From Bacteroidota bacterium (GTDB lineage: Bacteria > Bacteroidota > Ignavibacteria > Ignavibacteriales > Melioribacteraceae): a stretch of 64,000 bases of DNA. Under the pieces are notes generated by a model that had not been told where the DNA came from, did not search any database, and worked only from the letters and a program-made list of their open reading frames with translations. Made by a program: the position numbers and the translations under genes. The first letter of the stretch is position 1. The number at the start of each line of letters is the position of its first letter. Below are positions 35,301-42,867 of this stretch, piece after piece. The stretch covers positions 62,001 through 126,000 of the forward strand of contig JAEWUC010000005.1 in assembly GCA_023397505.1 (NCBI GenBank). The letters are read 5' to 3'.

Positions 35301-36959
35301 GAAATCATATAGAGCAGATGAATAAGCTTTTTCAGTTGAACGGTCGAATTGCTTTGTATCTTCAAAATTACTGTTTGGTGTATAATTATTAACTGTTTTT
35401 TTAATTTCCGATTCAACAGCCGATTCAAATTTCCTTAAATATTTTATATAAAACTCTCCATAAGTTCTTTTCTCTTTAAAGAATTCGACTGCGTTATTCA
35501 AAATAATCTTTCTTACACTTTTATCCAGGGTTTCGAGACCCATCAAAAACCAGTTCCAAAAATTATCTTTTAATACCGGATGATTTATATGACAACCTTG
35601 GTCCGAAATCATATCAAAAAAATGAAACATAAATTTTGCTAAATCTTCATTATTCGACCAATTAATATTCTTATAGAAATCTCTAAATGAATAACGGGAC
35701 AAGTAAAACTGAACATAAGCGTACCCATCGTATCGGCAGTCAATTTCAAAATCCGCAAGTCCTTGCTGGCTGTGCATCCGTTTTCGATTTAACTTTTTGT
35801 CTATGTAATAAAACTTATAACCTTTGGCGGCTATACGCATCCAAAGTTCAGAATCCTGAGCATGTTTGAATTGTTGGTTGAAACTACCGAGTTCTCTAAT
35901 AACATTAATTGGAATCATCACTGTACAGGCGTCCATCATATCGTATTTAAGCTGCTGTGCAAACTCGAGTCCGTCCACAAATGGTTTATTTTGTTCCAAC
36001 ACCGTAACTTTGTCGTGCTCATCAATAATATCGAATGGATTAAACATTAATCCGTAAGAATCATCAAGTTTTTCATAAGCTTTTATTTGAAGTTCAAGTT
36101 TGTCCGGCATAAAAATATCATCGGAACTCAACCAGCAAAAGTATTTACCTTTAGCCGCATCAATACCGGCATTGAGCGCAGACGAAATGCCGCCGTTCTC
36201 TTTATGAATTCCTTTGATACGATTGTCTTTTTTGGAATACTCTTCTATTATTTCCCATGTATTATCGGTCGAACCGTCATCGACAACAATTGCTTCCCAA
36301 ACCGGGTAAGTTTGGTTTAATATACTATCCAAAGTTTTGGGCAGCCATTCAGCTTGATTGTATGACGGAATAACAACAGAAACTAACGGGTTGTTTGACC
36401 AAAAAGCAATTGAAGTTCGCTTATCTTTATGTTCCCATTCATACCAATCGTTCCAAATTTGAAAAAAATTAAAACCAAGTCTTGAAATATTATCCCTATC
36501 CCATATGCTTCGATGTAACTGCCATGCTTCGCCTCCTAAATTCCATATATCCTCATGTTGCTCATGATGGCCAATTGGAATCTGTGAAAATACAATTTTG
36601 GAACAGTGTTTAATGGCTTCATTAACAAGTTCAATGGCATCGTCTTCAATAAGATGCTCAACAACATCTATCAATAGAATACATTCAAATATTTCCTTTG
36701 TTGATTTGAAATAATTTAAAGCATCCAAATTATTAAATTCGGCCCAAGGAGCCTTCTCACGTGCTTTTTCTATATAAGGAGCGTGTGGTTCTACGGCGAC
36801 AACACGTTGTTCCTTGTTAGTATATTTTAAATAATCCCCGACACCAGTACCAACATCCAAAACACTTTTTGAATTTCTGATAATATTTTGAATTATTTTT
36901 TGAAAGTCTTTTTCTCTAACAGCTTGATAAAATTCATCATTATTAAAATTACTAGCCAT
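32355..36959 (-). CDS. Giant methyltransferase-GT2-GT4-GT2-TPR protein
   Basis: From the ATG at 36959 (AGG ribosome site, preferred over the TTG at 36983) the protein has 1534 residues. In order: a methyltransferase (SVLDVGTGVGDYL, about 1-185); a GT2 (LVSVVIPSYNQAEWLPKTLD, about 190-400); a linker with a four-cysteine knuckle (KCSHCGTEL and YLCTNCFTGYE, about 700-735); a GT4 (about 760-1120, with CSWYEGFTLPVLESMACGTP); a second GT2 (VSIILVTYNQIKYTLECIDS, about 1150-1400); and C-terminal TPRs. It could build several linkages of one glycan. No membrane segment is visible. Confidence 0.82.
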   Translation of the reverse strand: MASNFNNDEFYQAVREKDFQKIIQNIIRNSKSVLDVGTGVGDYLKYTNKEQRVVAVEPHAPYIEKAREKAPWAEFNNLDALNYFKSTKEIFECILLIDVVEHLIEDDAIELVNEAIKHCSKIVFSQIPIGHHEQHEDIWNLGGEAWQLHRSIWDRDNISRLGFNFFQIWNDWYEWEHKDKRTSIAFWSNNPLVSVVIPSYNQAEWLPKTLDSILNQTYPVWEAIVVDDGSTDNTWEIIEEYSKKDNRIKGIHKENGGISSALNAGIDAAKGKYFCWLSSDDIFMPDKLELQIKAYEKLDDSYGLMFNPFDIIDEHDKVTVLEQNKPFVDGLEFAQQLKYDMMDACTVMIPINVIRELGSFNQQFKHAQDSELWMRIAAKGYKFYYIDKKLNRKRMHSQQGLADFEIDCRYDGYAYVQFYLSRYSFRDFYKNINWSNNEDLAKFMFHFFDMISDQGCHINHPVLKDNFWNWFLMGLETLDKSVRKIILNNAVEFFKEKRTYGEFYIKYLRKFESAVESEIKKTVNNYTPNSNFEDTKQFDRSTEKAYSSALYDFGIKAEKNNDIGTAASVFKYLADYSNPYTEKAFPKFVDWCFSYGEYQKFVKSFRRKGKITQFDDDTKLLYVWAKLSIDSKSELDEIIGSISDKKKKEISLNWLVGNLEKTSVSDIIIWNYQVIPYQIEHYLKIKCSHCGTELSRKLSFDIARVSGEKKYLCTNCFTGYEFTDGLLSDYFNPKFLQPKTNGVMLNRPPKIAFVMRYTDIMGGGVKVAYKHMQWLSDLGCEITIYSDAPKPEWINLPGKFIRVKDHYEINNINADTVIVFSVYDVPKILTKVDNGKVYHICQGYEGYHIGRNYNEMRSDKYFYTTLHSFKVGNILVSNHLINMFDEKFGRKGHYIPNAIDLNTYFPNPKIRKEPNSILFVGNPNDPLKGFQFLNDALSKLQSSSERFENLNLYIVWGGTKLNGEEKEKEIAGIKIHYLTGLSGNEVAALMNRVSLVVNCSWYEGFTLPVLESMACGTPTITTSNMGAESFCIHGENSFIVNYGDFNSLIERIKDILLHRIDIHSLIRNGFDTAVEYSGFNGATKFIDEYSAILHYEFDKMKVAYLIGTFDNDIETLNYKLESKLKSLNNSGHPEVSIILVTYNQIKYTLECIDSIRKYTKIPYEIILVDNASIDETVQEIEKYDDIILIKNDYNLGFPSAVNQGIKAAMGKNILLLNNDVVLTEGWLERMLELVKSNPVIGIVGPISNIVSGVQLDKNAKYNSIEEMHKYTVKIKKENKGQFFEFPRVAFLCTLIKREVIDKIGGLDERFSPGNFEDDDFCLRAQLAGYKTVIAQDVFIHHYGSKSFKANGAEEYAKRLEHNKQVFIDKWGADPEEIWLKGKTFNKRNPAIPIDVNPFAENMKRAMIYLNDKDFEQALIYLNEAVDCFGKYSRIGYEHLELIDILNLAGNTALMNGELEQAQQYFEKELQQSPTSSRACAGLAEVFFAAENYEAAKTMFEWSLKNDESNVNAKSGLKKVNGVLQLEEEHNSLES

Positions 36960-37111
36960 ATTAATTACCTGCTTTAAGTACAATATTAATTTACGTTTGG
37001 AATTACAACAAGTTACTTTTCATTTTTTATGATTTCTAAATCCAATATTTTTTTAGTACTATAATCTTTATTTAGTTTTTACATACTAGAACAAAACTAT
37101 TTTCAAATAAG

Positions 37112-38065
37112 TCAAAACATAGAAAAAGAACTTGCCAATCTGATTTTTTTTTCGATTGCCAAAATGTCACTCCAAACCTCAACATCATTTTCGGATTCGA
37201 TTGCTTTCAGCCATATTCTTGATTGCTCACCGGTCTGAACCAATATTCCTTTACCTTTCTTTATTTCCAAAATAGTTCCAGGTACACCTTCGGATTTGTT
37301 TTCATCAACTTCTGATGTCCACACAATTACATTTCCGGATTTTGTCTCAAAAAATCCACCGGGATACGGATGGGTTAACGCACGAACATAATTATGAATT
37401 TTTTCTGCGCTCCAATCAAATTCAAGTTTGCCATCTTTCGGCGTTCTTTTAAAATACCTGCTTCCTTTCTTTCCATCTTGTGATTGACGTGTATAAGTTC
37501 CGTTTAAAATTTTCGGTAATGTTCTCTCTACCATTTTAAGGGCTGTTCTATCTGCTTTCAAATAAGCCATTCTTACATTGTCGCGCGGTTCAAGATCGAA
37601 AGGTTCGAAATCTAGGATATCGCCCATATCGGTTTTATCCTCCATAATAAACATGGAGTTGCCCCACGGTCCGCCGCCTTCAATAAGTTTCCAGTTTAAA
37701 ATTGCCGCACCGCGTCCTTCTGGGAGAGGAGCGGCATGAATTCCAACGCAAAATATTTTCGGCACTTCTAAAATTTCTTTTTTCCAAATCTGCGACCAGC
37801 CTGATTGAAGAATTATATCCGGCTTTCTTTTCTTTACCCAATCAATAGTATCAATATGATTTATATCTTCAGTATAAAATATATCGGACGGTCTTCTTGC
37901 TCTGAAATCAAACATAGGCTCAAAGTTCGATCTTCCCGCAAATTTTTCAGGGTTAAGATTTACAACGCCGGCAAAATCAACGCAGTTCATTCTTTCGAGA
38001 AGATCGTTGATCTTTCTAGTCATCGGCGTAGTGCCTATCGATATTACTCTTAACTTTTCAGGCAT
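37112..38065 (-). CDS. Sugar N-formyltransferase-like protein (Fmt/ArnA fold)
   Basis: The 317-residue protein has the formyltransferase N-domain with the motif GIHAAPLPEGRGAAILNW (H110), the later TDMGDIL (D146), and a C-terminal OB-like domain (FDWSAEKIHNYVRALTHPYPGGF) as in methionyl-tRNA formyltransferase and ArnA. The Asn of the usual NxH motif is Gly here (G108), which I believe also occurs in some sugar-cluster relatives. It follows the PIG-L deacetylase gene by four bases. The pair could exchange an N-acetyl group for an N-formyl group on a sugar; this is an inference from neighbours. Confidence 0.72.
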   Translation of the reverse strand: MPEKLRVISIGTTPMTRKINDLLERMNCVDFAGVVNLNPEKFAGRSNFEPMFDFRARRPSDIFYTEDINHIDTIDWVKKRKPDIILQSGWSQIWKKEILEVPKIFCVGIHAAPLPEGRGAAILNWKLIEGGGPWGNSMFIMEDKTDMGDILDFEPFDLEPRDNVRMAYLKADRTALKMVERTLPKILNGTYTRQSQDGKKGSRYFKRTPKDGKLEFDWSAEKIHNYVRALTHPYPGGFFETKSGNVIVWTSEVDENKSEGVPGTILEIKKGKGILVQTGEQSRIWLKAIESENDVEVWSDILAIEKKIRLASSFSMF

Positions 38066-38069
38066 CGGC

Positions 38070-38741
38070 TTACTTATTTTTTATTGTGTAAAATCCAAGT
38101 TTCACAGTATCAACCAATCTTGTAACCATGAATGCTTCGGCATAATCATTGCCGGATAAATACCCCCAGAATCTTTCGCGGTCAAATATTTCTCTCTGCC
38201 ACCTGTTCTTTCTGTAATTCCATTCGGATTCATGAACAGATAATATTTTTTCTTTGAACTTGTATTCATGATTTGAGAATCCCCAAAAGAACTGGGGCGT
38301 AAAAACATTTATATTATCAAAATATGCGTTGCTTTGATACTGCAATACGTTCGGCACTCTTCTGAATGCAACTCTCGACATTTCCCACGATGCTTTATGA
38401 TCTGTATTATGATCTCCAAACCAGTGAGTAAAAACCAAATCAATTTTTTCATCAACCGCTATTTTTTCCAATTCCTGCATAACCTTCTGATCATAGACCA
38501 TTATTTGATTCGGCAACGGAGTAGTTTTTTTATGGATAATACCAAGTTTATCGAAAGCGGATTTACCCTCAATAACTGCAGTTTTCTTTTTCCTTCTGTG
38601 TAAATCCTCTTTTACTACGTAATCCGACCCTGTAAGTACAGCAGCATAAACTTTGGCCCCTCTTTCGAGTAATCTTTTTATTGATAGACCGCAGCCGATT
38701 TCAATATCGTCGTAATGAGCCCCAACTGCAAGAACATTCAT
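38070..38741 (-). CDS. PIG-L/LmbE-family N-deacetylase
   Basis: With the ATG at 38741 (AAGGA site upstream) the protein has 223 residues and begins MNVLAVGAHYDDIEIG. The AHxDD motif and a later THWFGDHNTDH form the zinc site of the PIG-L family, which removes acetyl groups from GlcNAc-type sugars. A longer reading to 38795 would overlap the preceding gene and adds nothing conserved. It lies four bases after the kinase-methyltransferase gene and four before the formyltransferase gene. Confidence 0.85.
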   Translation of the reverse strand: MNVLAVGAHYDDIEIGCGLSIKRLLERGAKVYAAVLTGSDYVVKEDLHRRKKKTAVIEGKSAFDKLGIIHKKTTPLPNQIMVYDQKVMQELEKIAVDEKIDLVFTHWFGDHNTDHKASWEMSRVAFRRVPNVLQYQSNAYFDNINVFTPQFFWGFSNHEYKFKEKILSVHESEWNYRKNRWQREIFDRERFWGYLSGNDYAEAFMVTRLVDTVKLGFYTIKNK

Positions 38742-38745
38742 TTTA

Positions 38746-40407
38746 TTAAATCCTTTCTTTGTCTTTTGTAAAATGTAATATGAATCTTTGGCCAAACATT
38801 GTATTACGGTGCGATTGAACCTCTCCGCCCAATTTAAAATTGAATTTATTTGCTACTTCTTTTATTTGTTCTATCTGGTTATCGTTAATTTCAAAAAGGG
38901 CTTCTTTAGTGTTTCTGAAAATGCTTTCGAGCACTTCACTATAATATTCAGGCGAGGTGTTTCTTTGAACATGATGAAGCATATTCAATGCCACAATTAT
39001 ATCAAATTCCTCATTGGGTAAAAAATTTCCGTTACCAAGTAGAATGCATTTTGTTTTAAAGTTTTGAAAACCATTTAACTTTAGAATTTCTTTGTACATT
39101 TTAAGAAAATATTCTTTTCTATCGATTCCCGCTACATTTCTAGCACCACTTTTTAGAAACTGTAGTGAAAAGTATCCGAAATAACATCCAAGATCACAAA
39201 CAGATTTATTCTTCCAATCAACATTCAATTTTGAAATATTTTCCCAAGACATCCAGCACTTTTCTGATCCAGGTCTTATAATTTGATTGTTAACTTCTAT
39301 TGTTTGATACTGCTGAACACCTTCCATAGCAGAAACGAATGATTCTATTTCCCAAGGTTTTGCATTCCAATATTCTTCGTTTCCAATAGTTTTTAGAAAA
39401 TGATCTTCATCATTTTTACTGTAAAAATCTCCTTCCCTATAAATATATTCAATCCCTGTTATGTTTTTACTAAGAAGTAAATCATCAGTCCATACTTTTA
39501 TGAAATGCTGGTGTTTATTACTCCATCTAATATCTTCATCTTTGTTGAGTGGGCGCTGAACCATTCTTTCTCTTCTTTCATGCGTAGATCTTTGAGAGCG
39601 ATAAAGTTCTTCTGGACTTGTATAAACAAATTTAACGGCAATATCTTCGATTGGAGCCACAACTTGTTTAAGTAATTTCAAGTCTTCATCCAAACTAAAT
39701 ATATAAGCGTCAAGCACTATAAAATCTTTCTTATGATTTGATAAAAACAATAAATAATCAATTTGTTTGCTCAATAAAGAATAATTGAAGTTCTTGGTTG
39801 TATAATCGTAAAGATCATCAAAATGGATTACCGGAAATCCAAGTGATTGTGCGAAGGTAGTTTTACCAGCGCCATGGAGTCCTGTAACAATTATTAACTT
39901 AGTATCAATATTTTCATTTTTCTTCTTTGTCAGATTCGAAATACTCAGCAGTTTATCAATAACAAGGAGATCATTAGGGTTTGATTCCAAATATTTTTTA
40001 AATAATTGTCTCGCTTTTTCAATTTCACCTATGTCAATTAGAATTTTACCATAACTTAATATTATTGTCTGATCTTTTGGATTTAGACTTAGAGCAGTAT
40101 TGAAATTCAGTAGTGCGTCATTTTTTAATCCTTGTTCCCAGAAAATGCTACCCAATGAAAAATATGCAGGAGCAAAAAGTGGATTTAACCCTATTGCCTT
40201 TTGGAAACTTGTTTGAGCAGAGTTTATATCTCCATTTGCGAGTAAACAGTTTCCCTTAAAATTTTCAACCTGCGCATATAAATTCTGTGACTCTATAGCT
40301 CCATCGTCTTCAACAAATACTTCGGCTGCTGAAAGTAGTCTTAATGCCTTGGTAAATTGATTTACTTCGTAAAATTTTACCGCTTCCGATATCAACGAAT
40401 TTATCAT
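38746..40407 (-). CDS. TPR / P-loop kinase / methyltransferase fusion
   Basis: The 553-residue protein has three parts. Residues about 1-150 are TPR helices (FAPAYFSLGSIFWEQGLKND). Residues about 170-340 form a P-loop domain of the zeta-toxin/AAA_33 kinase type, with Walker A VTGLHGAGKTTFAQSL. Residues about 350-550 form a methyltransferase (SVCDLGCYFGYFSLQFL, IVALNMLHHVQR) resembling the CmoB/DUF1698 group. I do not know a characterised protein with this order. Its place in the glycan island suggests phosphorylation and methylation of a sugar. Confidence 0.75.
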   Translation of the reverse strand: MINSLISEAVKFYEVNQFTKALRLLSAAEVFVEDDGAIESQNLYAQVENFKGNCLLANGDINSAQTSFQKAIGLNPLFAPAYFSLGSIFWEQGLKNDALLNFNTALSLNPKDQTIILSYGKILIDIGEIEKARQLFKKYLESNPNDLLVIDKLLSISNLTKKKNENIDTKLIIVTGLHGAGKTTFAQSLGFPVIHFDDLYDYTTKNFNYSLLSKQIDYLLFLSNHKKDFIVLDAYIFSLDEDLKLLKQVVAPIEDIAVKFVYTSPEELYRSQRSTHERRERMVQRPLNKDEDIRWSNKHQHFIKVWTDDLLLSKNITGIEYIYREGDFYSKNDEDHFLKTIGNEEYWNAKPWEIESFVSAMEGVQQYQTIEVNNQIIRPGSEKCWMSWENISKLNVDWKNKSVCDLGCYFGYFSLQFLKSGARNVAGIDRKEYFLKMYKEILKLNGFQNFKTKCILLGNGNFLPNEEFDIIVALNMLHHVQRNTSPEYYSEVLESIFRNTKEALFEINDNQIEQIKEVANKFNFKLGGEVQSHRNTMFGQRFILHFTKDKERI

Positions 40408-40455
40408 AGTTCTATCTTTCTAATATTGTTCTTAATTCTTTAGGCTTTTTAAAAA

Positions 40456-40605
40456 TTATAATAAGTTTCTCAAGTATGTTTTCTGTTTGATATAGCCGAT
40501 TCTCGATTTTAATGAATGTCTTTTCTTTTTTAAATAATACCTTACTGCCGGTACTAAACACAATAAAAATTCTTCAACTGTCTTTTTTGCAAACATTGTT
40601 TTCAT
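40456..40605 (-). CDS. Possible small basic protein (49 residues)
   Basis: A 49-codon reading frame in the 212-base gap after the RmlD-like gene encodes MKTMFAKKTVEEFLLCLVP and a lysine/arginine-rich tail ending YIKQKTYLRNLL. It starts 15 bases past the upstream stop but has no clear ribosome site. It may be a short real gene or the remains of one; I do not recognise it. Otherwise the gap is AT-rich and shows no clear promoter. Confidence 0.33.
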   Translation of the reverse strand: MKTMFAKKTVEEFLLCLVPAVRYYLKKKRHSLKSRIGYIKQKTYLRNLL

Positions 40606-40619
40606 ACTTTTTTAATTGA

Positions 40620-41441
40620 TTATACATCTATGTTTTGAAAAAACTCTCTCATTTCCTTTACTTGCTGCTGCAAAGTTTTAGTGCAAACTTTTGAAGAAAG
40701 GTCGTAAACAGTTGCAATGCTTCTATCAATCGCCTCCTTGGCTTCGGTCGCGTTTATTTTTGAAAACTTCAATTCATATACTTCATCGAATATCTGCAAT
40801 AGTTCATATTTATTTACCGTGTTCGGCGAATGAACATGAAATATTCCTTTTTGATAGAGATCATTCTTTAAAATATTTTCGATAACTTCAGCGAGATATA
40901 AAGTAGTAACGCCGTTCCATTTATGATTTGTGAATCCGTTTACTTCTTTACCCGCCTGACTTTTAGCCCACTCCAACAAAGAGCGGCTCTGTCCTTTCTC
41001 CTCTCCAATAATCGAAGTACGGATTACCATGCAATCCTTATTCTCCCCGGCATTTTTGCTTAAACCGTACATGTCGTCTGCATCGAAGTAATCGTTTTCA
41101 TCATAGTTGCCTTTTTTGCCCGTGTAAACGCAATCGGTTGTAATGTGGAAACATTTGATTCCATTTTTATCGCATACTTTTGCGAGGTTTCGCGGGAATA
41201 ACGAATTAATCTTCAAAACGTTTTCAATCGTGTTTTTAGCAATAGTAGGTTTTATTACACCCGCACAATTTATTACAACATCAACACCATTCAAAAAACC
41301 TTCGAACTTGCTCATCGGGTCGTTTGCAATATCAAATTCATTCCGAGATATTTCAACAACATTGTATCCTTTGGATTTGTAATATGAACTGACTGCATAT
41401 CCGAGCATTCCCGTAGAGCCAACAATTAATACTTTTTCCAT
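40620..41441 (-). CDS. RmlD-like sugar-nucleotide reductase (SDR)
   Basis: The 273-residue protein from the ATG at 41441 (GGAGG site) starts MEKVLIVGSTGMLGYAVSS, a Rossmann GxxGxxG motif, and has TTDCVYTG and the catalytic YGLSK (YxxxK). These are features of dTDP-4-dehydrorhamnose reductase and similar NAD(P)H-dependent enzymes that reduce 4-keto sugars. The longer frame to 41501 overlaps the cupin gene. It lies one base after the cupin gene, and the two may work as separate halves of a CapF/WbjC-like reaction. The actual sugar is unknown. Confidence 0.8.
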   Translation of the reverse strand: MEKVLIVGSTGMLGYAVSSYYKSKGYNVVEISRNEFDIANDPMSKFEGFLNGVDVVINCAGVIKPTIAKNTIENVLKINSLFPRNLAKVCDKNGIKCFHITTDCVYTGKKGNYDENDYFDADDMYGLSKNAGENKDCMVIRTSIIGEEKGQSRSLLEWAKSQAGKEVNGFTNHKWNGVTTLYLAEVIENILKNDLYQKGIFHVHSPNTVNKYELLQIFDEVYELKFSKINATEAKEAIDRSIATVYDLSSKVCTKTLQQQVKEMREFFQNIDV

Positions 41442-41442
41442 T

Positions 41443-41892
41443 TTATCTTTCCTCCACTTGCCATGCTTCCCAATAATGAGCATCGTAACGGATGTCGTCA
41501 TTGAGACTGTCTTTTAATTCCGATGTTGAAAAGAAAATTAATTTTGCGTCTTCTGTTAAAGACATAAAACCGTTTGCATATCCAGCGGGAATAAATAATA
41601 CGGAAGGATTTTTTTCGCTCAAAACAAAACGGTTAACTTTCAAATCCTTGGATGGATTTTCCCAGTTATCAATTTTTACCGCGCCGATAACAGCCGAACC
41701 TTTTACTGCCATCACATACTTAGCTTCTTTTTTATGAGCGTGCCACGCGCGTACAAATCCCCGTTTATGATTCTCAACCGTGTAAAACCTTTTTACGTCT
41801 GCAAAGTTAAAATCGTTAACGAAACCGACTGTACCGCGATCGTCAACTGCCAAGCCGCCTTTAATTAATTGTGGTTGTAATTCCTCTGCCAT
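41443..41892 (-). CDS. RmlC/WxcM-like cupin sugar-nucleotide isomerase
   Basis: The 149-residue cupin has VDDRGTVGFVNDFNF, RGFVRAWHAHKKEAKYVMAVKG and LFIPAGYANGFMSL, the pattern of dTDP-4-dehydrorhamnose 3,5-epimerases and dTDP-4-keto-sugar isomerases. The H-x-H pair (WHAH) is in the place of the catalytic and metal-like histidines. It overlaps its upstream neighbour by one base. It probably epimerises a 4-keto-6-deoxy sugar nucleotide for the glycan made by this island. Confidence 0.8.
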   Translation of the reverse strand: MAEELQPQLIKGGLAVDDRGTVGFVNDFNFADVKRFYTVENHKRGFVRAWHAHKKEAKYVMAVKGSAVIGAVKIDNWENPSKDLKVNRFVLSEKNPSVLFIPAGYANGFMSLTEDAKLIFFSTSELKDSLNDDIRYDAHYWEAWQVEER

Positions 41893-42866
41893 TATGCCGC
41901 CTCAACTTCTTTAAATTTCGCGAGCATTAATTCCTCGTAGTGTTCTTTCAAATAAGCTTGATTTGAGTAACGCGGACTCTTTAAATCTTTTATGCGTTTT
42001 GTTTCTACCAAATATTTTAATTCTTCAATTCCTTCATCAATTGAATGAATGGATTTAAATCCAAAAGTCTCATGAGCTTTTTGCGCCGATACTCTGTAAT
42101 TACGTGTATCCTGGAAAGGCATGTCTGTTGTTTCGATTACCATATCGGGAAAATGCATTCTAACCTGATAAGCAAGATCGCTTATGCGAACATTTTGACG
42201 CGCGAGGTTAAATACTCCTTTATGTTCGGTTTCCAAATTTGCAACAACTGCACGCGCGACATCTTTAACATGCAACAGCGGGCGGAATTGATCGCCGCCG
42301 AATACGCTGATATTTCCTTCAACATGAGCGCGGACGGTTAATATATTTACAACCAAATCCAATCGGATGCGCGAATAAAGATCGCCAACACCGAATAAAG
42401 TACCGAGCCGGAATATTATTGCGTTTTTATGTTTTAGAAATTTCTCTGCTTGAAGTTTTGTTTCTGCATATATTGATAACGGATTTGTCGATGATGTTTC
42501 ATTCAACTCAAAATTCTGAGCGCCGTAAACCGAGCATGTTGACATGAAAATAATTCTTCCGTTATAATTATCCGCAAGCCACGCTACGGAATCTTGATTA
42601 ATTGATTTTGTCAGTTCGGGATTCAAAGCGCAAGCACCATCGCCAACAATAGCCGCGAGCCACACAACCGCGTCAGCCCATTTTAAGTGAGGCAGTAATT
42701 TTTCATGATCGCGCACATCTCCATAAACAAAATCAACCTGTTTTCTAAACGAGTCTTCATATAACAATGCATCATAAACACGAACATTGTAATTCGATTG
42801 TAGAATTAAATCCGTAATTGCACCGCCGACGTAACCGGCACCGCCAACTATCAATACGTTTTTCAT
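41892..42866 (-). CDS. NAD-dependent sugar-nucleotide epimerase/dehydratase
   Basis: The 324-residue extended SDR has the NAD motif IVGGAGYVGGAI, the S/C-S-VYG segment MSTCSVYGAQNFE and the catalytic YAETK. The FRPLLHVKDVARAV stretch is typical for sugar-nucleotide epimerases. It is the second gene of the four-gene nucleotide-sugar set and begins one base after the 2-epimerase gene stop. Whether it is an epimerase or a 4,6-dehydratase cannot be told by eye. Confidence 0.82.
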   Translation of the reverse strand: MKNVLIVGGAGYVGGAITDLILQSNYNVRVYDALLYEDSFRKQVDFVYGDVRDHEKLLPHLKWADAVVWLAAIVGDGACALNPELTKSINQDSVAWLADNYNGRIIFMSTCSVYGAQNFELNETSSTNPLSIYAETKLQAEKFLKHKNAIIFRLGTLFGVGDLYSRIRLDLVVNILTVRAHVEGNISVFGGDQFRPLLHVKDVARAVVANLETEHKGVFNLARQNVRISDLAYQVRMHFPDMVIETTDMPFQDTRNYRVSAQKAHETFGFKSIHSIDEGIEELKYLVETKRIKDLKSPRYSNQAYLKEHYEELMLAKFKEVEAA

Positions 42867-42867
42867 T

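Noticed and set aside
38746..40407. The P-loop domain as a zeta-type toxin of a toxin-antitoxin pair
   Set aside because: It is embedded between TPR and methyltransferase domains of one protein in a glycan operon, and no antitoxin-like gene is adjacent.
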